Below, piece after piece: positions 1-5,580 of a stretch of DNA of 5,904 nt. The DNA is from Aquisalimonas sp. (GTDB lineage: Bacteria; Pseudomonadota; Gammaproteobacteria; Nitrococcales; Aquisalimonadaceae), in contig SKYZ01000261.1 in assembly GCA_007127625.1 (NCBI GenBank), positions 1 to 5,904 of the forward strand, written 5' to 3'. Numbering within the stretch: the stretch's first letter is position 1; the number at the start of each line of letters is the position of its first letter. The notes below the pieces were generated by a model. That model was not told where the DNA came from. It did not search any database and saw only the letters and a list, made by a program, of their open reading frames with translations. The position numbers and the translations under genes were made by a program.

Positions 1-27
1 CCCTATCAGCTTTCTCTGGAGTGGGGC

Positions 28-69
28 GTAGGAGCGGCGCAAGCCGCGACAAAAGGCCGAAACCCCTAC
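28..69 (-). repeat. REP-like palindromic element at the 3' end of the operon
   Basis: The + strand begins with GTAGGAGCGGC (28-38), followed by GCAA and then GCCGC (43-47). This gives a perfect 5-bp stem (34-38 with 43-47) closed by a GCAA tetraloop. An outer inverted pair GTAGG (28-32) and CCTAC (65-69) brackets the unit, and GGCC lies at 55-58. Read on the minus strand, the GGCC / T-rich / CGCGGC-loop-GCCGCTCCTAC arrangement closely resembles, from memory, the Pseudomonas putida type REP sequence that ends in CCGCTCCTAC. It also has the GTAG head typical of REPs mobilised by RAYT transposases. It starts directly after the stop codon of the last gene, a usual REP position. Such elements can stabilise the 3' end of an mRNA or affect termination. 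No T-tract follows the hairpin, so I do not call it a simple intrinsic terminator. Only one copy is visible, so repetition in the genome is not shown. Confidence 0.6.
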
Positions 70-750
70 TCAGCGGGAACCCGGCAGCGGGTGGAGATGG
101 ACTTCCCCGACCCGGCCGCGCAGCTGATGGTGGAGGGTGTCAACGGTGGCATCCGTCCCCAGGATGGCGACGGCGGTGTCCCAGCGCTCCCGGGCGGACA
201 GGTCGGCCAGCCAGTCATCCGCCAGGTCATGCAGTGCCCCCTCGCGGCAGCCGGGCAGCGGCGACGCATGGGCAACACGGCTGGCGACGCCGGCATCCTC
301 CAGGACGCCGACCCCGGCAATGGCGCCTGGGCCCATGCCGGAGACCAGGAAACGGGACGGCCGCAGCCGAAAGGCGGGGGCCTCGCCTTCCAGGGCCACC
401 AGAACCAGATGGATGTCCAACTGCATGGTGGCAAACACCGCCGCCGGCAGTCCGGTCTCGTCGCTCACGAGTACCAGCCGTCGATCGCCGGTGGCGGGCT
501 GGAGGGCCTTGCCGTGGGGGCCATCCAGTGAACAGGTCGCGCCGCGTGCCAGGTAATCGGCCCGTTGCGACGCGCAGAAAGCCAGCCAGCCCTCGCCGGG
601 CGAATGGTCGAGGACCGGAAGAGATAGGTCACCGTGATCCAGGCCCAGCCGGAACCAGTATCCGGCGGCAACGCGGGTATCGGTCGGTGTCTGCACGCGC
701 AGCAGACGATGGTTGCCCGGCATCTCGGTGTTGCCGAGAATCCGGCTCAC
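70..750 (-). CDS. Flavoreductase-like protein, PyrK/SIP-like, lacking an Fe-S cluster
   Basis: This 226-residue protein looks like a divergent member of the ferredoxin-NADP reductase superfamily, the group that includes PyrK (electron-transfer subunit of dihydroorotate dehydrogenase) and siderophore-interacting flavoreductases. Residues 1-85 fit the flavin-binding barrel and end in DGPHGKAL (76-83), which matches the GPLG-type turn of PyrK. Residues 92-105 (LVLVSDETGLPAAV) occupy the start of the nucleotide-binding domain but read like the DETALPA motif of siderophore-interacting proteins rather than GGxG. The three cysteines (59, 73, 168) are isolated, so the C-terminal four-cysteine [2Fe-2S] motif of PyrK is absent. 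The GTG start at 750 overlaps the pyrX stop by four bases (GTGA). An ATG at 723 is an alternative, and neither has a strong ribosome binding site. Being last in a pyrimidine operon suggests a redox or accessory role in that pathway, but the substrate and partner are unknown. The superfamily call is moderately sure; the function is not. Confidence 0.7.
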   Translation of the reverse strand: MSRILGNTEMPGNHRLLRVQTPTDTRVAAGYWFRLGLDHGDLSLPVLDHSPGEGWLAFCASQRADYLARGATCSLDGPHGKALQPATGDRRLVLVSDETGLPAAVFATMQLDIHLVLVALEGEAPAFRLRPSRFLVSGMGPGAIAGVGVLEDAGVASRVAHASPLPGCREGALHDLADDWLADLSARERWDTAVAILGTDATVDTLHHQLRGRVGEVHLHPLPGSR

Positions 751-2042
751 GCCGTCTCAGGTCCGGCGGCATGGACGATGGCACCGTCCACCAGGGTCTG
801 CCGCACCCGGCCGGTGAGTTCCCAGCCGAGGAATGGCGTGTTGCGCCCGCGGCTGTGCAGGGTCTCCGGGGTCACCCACCAGGGTTCCCGCGGGTCGACC
901 AGGCAGACATCCGCGGGTGCCCCGGGGCGCAGGGTTCCGCCCGGGAGCCCCAGCAGTTCCGCCGGACCGGAGGTGACCCGTGATACCGCCGCCGACAGCG
1001 ACAGCACCCCCTCGTCCTCCAGGCGCAGGGCCAGACCGAGGAGGGTGTCGAGGCCGGAGATGCCGGGCTCCGAGGCCACGAAGGGCGCCGCCTTGGCGTC
1101 GGCGTCGTGGGGCTGGTGGTCCGAGCAGATGGCCTGCAGGGTGCCGTCGGCCACCGCGCGACGCAGGGCGTCGCGGTCGCTGTCGCTGCGCAGCGGCGGC
1201 AGTACGTTGCAGTCGCTGGCAAAACCGCTGACGTCCATTTCCGTGAGAAACAGCTGGTGCATGGCCACGTCGCCGCTCACCGGCAGGCCGTCGCGGCGCG
1301 CCCGGGCCAGCAGAGCCGCGCCCCGCGCCGAGGACAACCGTGCGAAGTGCACCCGTGCGCCGGTTTCCTCCACCAACGCCAGTGCCCGGGACAGGGCCAC
1401 GGTCTCCGCGGCCACCGGAATCCCGGCCAGCCCCAGGCGTGTGGCCACCCAGCCCTCGTGCATGGCGCTGCCGCGGGTGAGGTCCGGTTCCTGGGGGGTG
1501 AGGATCACGGTGATGCCCTGGGTCGCGGCGTACTCCAGTGCCCGGCGCAGTACCAGGGTGTTGACCACCGGCGAGCCACCATCGCTCATGGCGACGCAGC
1601 CGGCGCGCCGCAGGCTGGCCATCTGACTGAGATGCTCGCCCTCCAGGCCGGCGGTGAGCGCTCCCAGGGGAGTCAGCCGGCTACTGCCGGCCTTGTCCGC
1701 CTGGCCCAGGACCAGTTCCAGCACTGCAGTGCTGTCCACCACCGGCCGGGTCGCCGGCGATGAGCAGACGGTGGTAATGCCGCCGGCCGCGGCGGCGCGG
1801 AGTTCGGAGGTAATGTCCGCCTTGTGGCGGGCCCCGGGTTCGCGCAGGTGGGTGCCAATGTCGACCAGCCCTGGCAGCACCAGCATGCCCTCGGCATCCA
1901 CCGTGGTCTCCGCCTGGAAACCGTCCGGTGCCTGACCGAGACCGGCGATGATACCGTCGGCAATGTAGAGGTCCGTCGCCTGATCCAGGTCCTGGGCCGG
2001 GCAGACAACCCGGCCGCCGCGGATGTGCATGCGCTGGCTCAT
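747..2042 (-). CDS. pyrX: Dihydroorotase-like PyrC' subunit, probably non-catalytic
   Basis: This 431-residue amidohydrolase matches class I dihydroorotases over its full length: PGLVD (57-61), LREPG (66-70), NVLPPLR (279-285), SDHQPH (307-312) and a C-terminal RGRNTPFLG (398-406). Automatic annotation would probably name it pyrC. The metal site is degraded. The DxHxH motif reads DIGTH (61-65, first His is Gly63), the HxED position reads PQEP (183-186), and the H of the HxST motif is Arg235. Asp154 and Asp308 remain. The substrate-binding MPNT motif is also lost (SSPAT, 94-98). This is the pattern of the inactive PyrC' (PyrX) of Pseudomonas, which holds PyrB in a dodecameric aspartate transcarbamoylase. 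I infer the same scaffold role. The ATG at 2042 overlaps the pyrB stop (ATGA) and has a strong GGAGGAGG ribosome binding site at 2047-2054. An in-frame upstream ATG at 2087 lies inside pyrB and adds a low-complexity leader, so I rejected it. Confidence 0.93.
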   Translation of the reverse strand: MSQRMHIRGGRVVCPAQDLDQATDLYIADGIIAGLGQAPDGFQAETTVDAEGMLVLPGLVDIGTHLREPGARHKADITSELRAAAAGGITTVCSSPATRPVVDSTAVLELVLGQADKAGSSRLTPLGALTAGLEGEHLSQMASLRRAGCVAMSDGGSPVVNTLVLRRALEYAATQGITVILTPQEPDLTRGSAMHEGWVATRLGLAGIPVAAETVALSRALALVEETGARVHFARLSSARGAALLARARRDGLPVSGDVAMHQLFLTEMDVSGFASDCNVLPPLRSDSDRDALRRAVADGTLQAICSDHQPHDADAKAAPFVASEPGISGLDTLLGLALRLEDEGVLSLSAAVSRVTSGPAELLGLPGGTLRPGAPADVCLVDPREPWWVTPETLHSRGRNTPFLGWELTGRVRQTLVDGAIVHAAGPETA

Positions 2043-3025
2043 TCCGCCTCCTCCGTGGCGGCCCGGGTGCCACGGCCTTCCAGGCACATGGATATCACCG
2101 CCATGCGCACGGCGATGCCGTTGGTGACCTGGTTGAGGATCACCGACTGCTCGCCGTCGGCCACCGCCGACTCGATTTCCACCCCGCGGTTGATCGGACC
2201 CGGGTGCATGACGATGGCATCCGGCTTGGCCACCGCCAGGCGTTCGCGGCTGACGCCGTAGAGCTGGTAGTACTCCTGCTCACTGGGCAGCAGCGCCCCC
2301 TGCATGCGCTCGCGCTGCAGACGCAGGGTGATGACCACGTCCACGTCCCGGAGCCCGGCGTCGATGTCGTGGTAGACCTGCACCCCCAGCCGCTCCACGT
2401 CCCTGGGCAGCAGGGTGCGCGGACCGACCACGCGCACCTCGCCGGCGCCGAGACCGTTGAGGGCATGGATCTGCGAGCGCGCCACCCGGGAGTGGAGGAT
2501 GTCGCCGACAATGGCCACCCGCAGCGGTTCGAACGCGCCCTTGTGCCGGCGGATGGTGTACATGTCCAGCATGGCCTGGGTGGGGTGCGCGTGGCGGCCG
2601 TCGCCGGCGTTGATCACGGCCACGTCGTCACCCAGGTGCTCGGCGATGAACTGCGCGGCGCCGCTCTCCGCATGCCGCACCACGAACATGTCGCACTGCA
2701 TGGCTTCCAGGTTGCGCAGCATGTCCAGCAGGCTCTCGCCCTTGCTGGTGGCGGAGGTGGCCACGTCGATGTTGAGGACGTCGGCGGAGAGGCGCTTGGC
2801 GGCCAGCTCGAAGGTGGTGCGGGTGCGGGTGCTGGCTTCGAAGAAGAGGTTGATGACGGTGCGGCCGCGCAACAGCGGGACGGTCTTGATGGACTTCTCT
2901 ATGACCCCGGTGAAGGAGCCGGCAGTATCCAGGATTCGTTCCAGCATTTCCCGCGGCAGGCCCTCGGTGGTGAGGAAGTGCCGTAGTCGTCCCTGATCGT
3001 CCAGCTGAATGTCGCGCCCGTTCAT
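2039..3025 (-). CDS. pyrB: Aspartate carbamoyltransferase catalytic subunit
   Basis: This enzyme joins carbamoyl phosphate and L-aspartate to form N-carbamoyl-L-aspartate, the committed step of pyrimidine synthesis, in the cytoplasm. The 328-residue protein is full length. The carbamoyl-phosphate loop is at 62-70 (FEASTRTRT), the catalytic lysine segment at 92-97 (ATSKGE), the histidine motif at 115-119 (VVRHA), HPTQ at 147-150, the aspartate-binding TLRLQRER at 233-240, and HPGPINRG at 274-281. All expected catalytic residues are present. A short N-terminal extension of about 15 residues precedes the usual start of the fold. In Pseudomonas this region takes part in nucleotide control, and I infer the same here. 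No regulatory PyrI subunit is encoded nearby, which fits a partnership with the downstream dihydroorotase-like subunit. The ATG overlaps the pyrR stop (ATGA) and has AGGA (3032-3035) six bases upstream. Confidence 0.98.
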   Translation of the reverse strand: MNGRDIQLDDQGRLRHFLTTEGLPREMLERILDTAGSFTGVIEKSIKTVPLLRGRTVINLFFEASTRTRTTFELAAKRLSADVLNIDVATSATSKGESLLDMLRNLEAMQCDMFVVRHAESGAAQFIAEHLGDDVAVINAGDGRHAHPTQAMLDMYTIRRHKGAFEPLRVAIVGDILHSRVARSQIHALNGLGAGEVRVVGPRTLLPRDVERLGVQVYHDIDAGLRDVDVVITLRLQRERMQGALLPSEQEYYQLYGVSRERLAVAKPDAIVMHPGPINRGVEIESAVADGEQSVILNQVTNGIAVRMAVISMCLEGRGTRAATEEAE

Positions 3026-3528
3026 GCCACGTCCTGAATCGTCAGCTCCATGGGGTCCGGCCCGCGCAGTTTCACGCGCTGGCCCTCGGCCAGGGTGATG
3101 CGTGCACCCACCACATCGGCGGCGACGGGGAGTTCCCGTTCGCCGCGGTCCACCAGCACCGCCAGCAGCACCCGCCGCGGGCGGCCGAAGTCGAAGATCT
3201 CGTTCAGGGCGGCGCGCACGGTGCGACCGCTGTAGAGGACATCATCCACCAGGAGGATGTCACGGTCATCCACGGCGAAGGGCAGGTTGGACGGGCGCAC
3301 CTGCGGATGGACACCGCGGGTGCCGACATCGTCCCGGTAGAAGGCAATGTCCAGGGTGCCCAGGGGCGTCTGCAGGTCCAGTCGTGAATGCAGTTCCCGG
3401 GCCACCCAGGCGCCGCCGGAATGGATGCCGATCACGGCGGGGTCCTGGATCTCCCGTGCGGCCAGAAGGTCGCGGAGGTCGTCCGCCATGCGGTTGATCA
3501 GTGTTGACACCGGGGCGAGTTCAGTCAT
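3022..3528 (-). CDS. pyrR: PyrR family pyrimidine regulator / uracil phosphoribosyltransferase
   Basis: This 168-residue phosphoribosyltransferase-fold protein carries the PRPP-binding motif at residues 91-104 ([14 protein letters not shown]), preceded by an SGG turn (37-39) and followed by VDRGERELP (126-134), all typical of PyrR. In Firmicutes PyrR binds pyr mRNA when UMP is high and causes attenuation, and it can also make UMP from uracil and PRPP. Two things weaken an attenuation role here. The gap from ruvX is only 13 bases, leaving no leader. The histidine of the DRGH motif, linked to RNA binding in Bacillus, is Glu. From memory Pseudomonas PyrR is similar at this site. The salvage activity or another regulatory mechanism is therefore plausible. 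I chose the ATG at 3528, because the protein then begins like its relatives. An in-frame GTG at 3534 would add two residues. Neither start has a clear ribosome binding site. The stop overlaps pyrB by four bases. Confidence 0.93.
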   Translation of the reverse strand: MTELAPVSTLINRMADDLRDLLAAREIQDPAVIGIHSGGAWVARELHSRLDLQTPLGTLDIAFYRDDVGTRGVHPQVRPSNLPFAVDDRDILLVDDVLYSGRTVRAALNEIFDFGRPRRVLLAVLVDRGERELPVAADVVGARITLAEGQRVKLRGPDPMELTIQDVA

Positions 3529-3541
3529 GGGCACCGCTTGT

Positions 3542-3979
3542 TCAGGGAGCTGAATGGTTGTCCGCCAGCCAGGTTTCCAGGATGACGCAGGCGGCCATCA
3601 TATCAAGGGCCCTGTCCCCGCCGCGAGGCGGGCGCCGATGCCCGCGTTCCGTCAGCCGGTTCTCCGCCTCGCGGGAGCTCAGGCGCTCGTCCACCAGATG
3701 CACGGTCAGCTGGTAGCGGCCCTGAAGCTGGCGGGCGAAGCGCTCGGCACCACGGGTCACGGCATTGGCGCTGCCATCGGCGTGTTCCGGGCGCCCGACC
3801 ACCACGGCATCCGGCTGCCACTCGCCCAGCAGGCGCTCGATGCCGGCCCAGTCAGGGAGGCCCTCGCTGGGGCAGTCCAGGGTCTCCAGTGGGCGGGCCC
3901 CGCCGGTGATAGTTTCCCCCACGGCCACGCCAATACGGCGCCGACCGTAGTCGAAACCGAGCAGGGTCGCGGTGCTCAC
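3542..3979 (-). CDS. ruvX: Putative Holliday junction resolvase / pre-16S rRNA nuclease YqgF
   Basis: This 145-residue protein has the RNase H-like fold of the YqgF/RuvX family. The family is named for a proposed role in Holliday junction resolution, but the better-supported essential role in Escherichia coli is trimming the 5' end of 16S rRNA. Visible motifs are GFDYGRRRIGVA (8-19, with the first catalytic Asp at 10), VVVGRPEHADGS (59-70), VDERLSS (96-102, with Glu98) and LDMMAA (125-130, with Asp126). These give the expected three acidic active-site residues, and the length is normal. The start is GTG at 3979, overlapping the yqgE stop by four bases (GTGA). No good Shine-Dalgarno precedes it, so coupled translation from yqgE is likely. 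The yqgE-yqgF pairing is common across gammaproteobacteria. The pyrimidine genes begin 13 bases downstream. Confidence 0.96.
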   Translation of the reverse strand: MSTATLLGFDYGRRRIGVAVGETITGGARPLETLDCPSEGLPDWAGIERLLGEWQPDAVVVGRPEHADGSANAVTRGAERFARQLQGRYQLTVHLVDERLSSREAENRLTERGHRRPPRGGDRALDMMAACVILETWLADNHSAP

Positions 3980-4539
3980 GCGTGGCCGGCGTCCGATGAC
4001 AGCAGCGTCATGTCCACGCCGAGCAGCGCCGCGGCGGCTTGCCAGCGTTCGCTGCTGTCCCGCTCAAAGATGATGTCGGGGCTGGCGGGTCCGTTGAGCC
4101 AGGCGTTCTGGGCGAGTTCCTCCTCCAGCTGGCCGGCCTCCCAGCCGGCGTAGCCCAGTGCCACAAGGTAGCGGGACGGCCCTTTGCCCTCGGCAATGGC
4201 GGCGAGGATATCCCGGGAGGTGGTGACGCAGACATCCTCCGAGACCTGCAGGCTGGAGTCCCAGTCGCCGCCGGGATTGTGCAGCACGAACCCGCGCTCG
4301 CGCTGTACCGGGCCCCCCATGTAGACGGTCTGTCCGGCGATGGCCGCGGTGGCCGGTTCCAGTTCCAGATGCTCAAGCAGTTCCCCGAGGGTCACCTCCG
4401 TCGGGTGGTTGACGATGATGCCGAGGCCGCCCTCGTCGTTGTGTTCGCACATGTAGGCCACCGCCTGGTGGAAGTTGGGGTCTTCCAGCGTCGGCATGGC
4501 GATGAGGAAATGGTTGGTCAGCGTCGCTTGCTCGTCCAT
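3976..4539 (-). CDS. yqgE: YqgE/AlgH family protein (UPF0301)
   Basis: This 187-residue protein matches Escherichia coli YqgE in both length and sequence pattern. It has LTNHFLIAMP near the N-terminus (7-16), AYMCEHN, GIIVNHP, VYMGGPVQRERGFVLH in the middle, VALGYAGWEAGQLE, the NAWLNGPA stretch, and a C-terminal GVDMTLLSSDAGHA. The biochemical role of the family is not settled. The Pseudomonas name algH comes from a reported link to alginate regulation, which says little about mechanism. The protein has no signal peptide or membrane segment and should be cytoplasmic. I chose the ATG at 4539 because it gives the 187-residue family length and begins a few residues before the conserved TNHFLIAMP. 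An in-frame TTG at 4575 would add 12 unconserved residues. Neither start has a strong ribosome binding site. The 3' end overlaps ruvX by four bases. Confidence 0.96.
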   Translation of the reverse strand: MDEQATLTNHFLIAMPTLEDPNFHQAVAYMCEHNDEGGLGIIVNHPTEVTLGELLEHLELEPATAAIAGQTVYMGGPVQRERGFVLHNPGGDWDSSLQVSEDVCVTTSRDILAAIAEGKGPSRYLVALGYAGWEAGQLEEELAQNAWLNGPASPDIIFERDSSERWQAAAALLGVDMTLLSSDAGHA

Positions 4540-4594
4540 GGGACCAGTATCCGTCAGCGTGGGGCAGTGGCTCAAGGCCGGCGCGTCGGCCGGA

Positions 4595-5452
4595 TTACCG
4601 TGCTTCCAGTTGGCCGTCCCTGACGAACTGCCAGGTCCGGGTAATGACCAGCTGATCCTTGCCGTCGAGAACGTCTTCGGGAATGGCCGGGAACGGCGCC
4701 GCCATCTCCACCACCCGTTTGGCGGACTCGTCCAGCACCGGGTACGGGGAGTTGTCGAGGATCCGGATATCCACCACGGAGCCGTCGGGGTTCAGGGTGA
4801 CCTCCACGATCAGCGAGCCGGAGAGGTTGCGCCGGCGGGCTTCGTCGGGGTAGTTGAGGTTGCCCACCTGCTCGATGCGCTCGATCCAGCCCTGCATGTA
4901 CGCGGCCGCCTCGTGGGCGCGGGTGCGGGCATTGATGCGCTGCTTGGACGGGTAGCGCGCGTTCCAGTCGATGCTGCGGCTGGTGTCCGCGATGTCCCGG
5001 GCCACCTGTTCGTCGGCGTCCACCAAGTCGCGGTTGGGGGAGTGATCCGGCTGGGGTTCGTTGTGTTCCGGCTCGGGGACCTGCTCCGGCGAGTCCTCTG
5101 TGGTGACCCGGCGGGCCTCGTCGGCAGGGGCGTCGGGCTGCTGCTCCGGTGCCGCCGAGACGACGTCGGTCATGTCCCGGGGGTCGGGCAGCAGGGAACT
5201 CTGCTCCGTGGGCCGCATGGCCTCTTCGGCCGTACCGCCGCCCTCCTGGTCGTCCGGGGCCAGAAAGTCGTAGTCCTCCGGCGCCTCCTCGCTGGGAGAC
5301 TGGGCCAGCGTGATCTCGATCAGCGGCGGCGTGTCCCGTTCCCCCATGGGAATGGTGAACCCCACCCCGAGGATGATGGCGCCATGCAGGGCCGCGGCCA
5401 TGAACAGCGTCATGCCGAGGCGGTCACCGGGTTTGATCAGCGGCTTGCTCAT
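4595..5452 (-). CDS. tonB: TonB-family energy transducer, TonB3-like
   Basis: This 285-residue protein has the TonB layout. A short basic N-terminus is followed by one membrane anchor at about 12-34, then a long periplasmic linker at about 40-160. The linker is rich in Asp, Glu, Pro and Gln rather than the Pro-Lys repeats of E. coli TonB. The TonB C-terminal domain spans about 190-282, with NYPDEARRRNLSGSLIVEV near its start (200-218) and NPDGSVVDI (221-229). TonB proteins pass the energy of the proton gradient, through ExbB-ExbD, to outer-membrane receptors. The anchor keeps the conserved His (H23), but the Ser four residues before it is Ala (A19). The gene order matches Pseudomonas tonB3-algH-yqgF-pyrR. 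From memory TonB3 is linked to twitching motility there, so iron uptake need not be its job. No exbB or exbD is present in the window. The ATG at 5452 is preceded by a modest GAAG-type ribosome binding site. Confidence 0.93.
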   Translation of the reverse strand: MSKPLIKPGDRLGMTLFMAAALHGAIILGVGFTIPMGERDTPPLIEITLAQSPSEEAPEDYDFLAPDDQEGGGTAEEAMRPTEQSSLLPDPRDMTDVVSAAPEQQPDAPADEARRVTTEDSPEQVPEPEHNEPQPDHSPNRDLVDADEQVARDIADTSRSIDWNARYPSKQRINARTRAHEAAAYMQGWIERIEQVGNLNYPDEARRRNLSGSLIVEVTLNPDGSVVDIRILDNSPYPVLDESAKRVVEMAAPFPAIPEDVLDGKDQLVITRTWQFVRDGQLEAR

Positions 5453-5580
5453 ATCACTTCTTCGGTTCCGACGTCACTGTCATGCCGCCGACACTTGCTG
5501 CTGCGATCGTATCATGCAGGGTTGGCGTCGGTGATTCCGGGATCGGGTCCGCATTCCCGGCGAATCGTCCAGCCATTCCT
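5453..5580 (-). promoter_or_regulatory. Intergenic region, candidate promoter for the tonB-yqgE-pyr unit
   Basis: This 128-base gap separates the apbE-like stop from the tonB ATG and is the largest non-coding stretch in the window, so it is the best place for a promoter driving the leftward gene series. On the minus strand, TACGAT (+ strand 5506-5511) is a fair -10 match, directly preceded by TGA. ATCACC (+ strand 5530-5535) lies 18 bases upstream as a poor -35. The -10 would put the transcription start about 45 bases before the tonB ATG. I saw no clear Fur-type palindrome. The promoter elements are weak and would need 5'-end mapping. Confidence 0.3.
5537..5560 (-). terminator. Weak inverted repeat downstream of apbE
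   Basis: CCGGGA (5537-5542) and TCCCGG (5555-5560) form a perfect 6-bp stem with a 12-base loop, starting about 20 bases after the apbE-like stop codon on the minus strand. The loop is long and there is no T-run after the stem, so an intrinsic terminator is possible but poorly supported. The nearby candidate -35 lies just beyond it, which would suit separation of the two transcription units. Confidence 0.2.

Noticed and set aside
28..58. Intrinsic terminator at the left edge
   Set aside because: The hairpin is good but no T-run follows it on the minus strand. The pattern fits a REP element better.
21..983. + strand open frame of 320 codons at the left edge
   Set aside because: It runs through the REP-like element and antisense to two overlapping minus-strand genes, with Arg/Pro/Gly-rich low-complexity translation.
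634..1626. Long + strand open frame of 330 codons opposite pyrX and its neighbour
   Set aside because: Its translation is Arg/Ser/Pro-rich with no recognisable motif, and the minus strand here encodes clear homologs. Long antisense frames are expected in GC-rich DNA.
2043..2087. Upstream ATG at 2087 as the pyrX start
   Set aside because: It adds a Pro/His/Gly-rich leader unlike the family, whereas the ATG at 2042 has a strong ribosome binding site and an ATGA overlap with pyrB.
2204..2986. + strand open frame of 260 codons opposite pyrB
   Set aside because: It lies entirely inside the well-supported pyrB and has a biased His/Val/Gly composition with no domain. It is a shadow of the coding strand.
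4540..4575. TTG at 4575 as the yqgE start
   Set aside because: It would add 12 unconserved residues and overlaps a hairpin. The ATG at 4539 gives the normal 187-residue family length.
4039..4623. + strand open frame of 194 codons opposite yqgE
   Set aside because: YqgE on the minus strand matches its family end to end. This frame has no motif of its own.
5453..5580. Fur box upstream of tonB
   Set aside because: I looked for an AT-rich GATAATGATAATCATTATC-like palindrome and saw none in this stretch.
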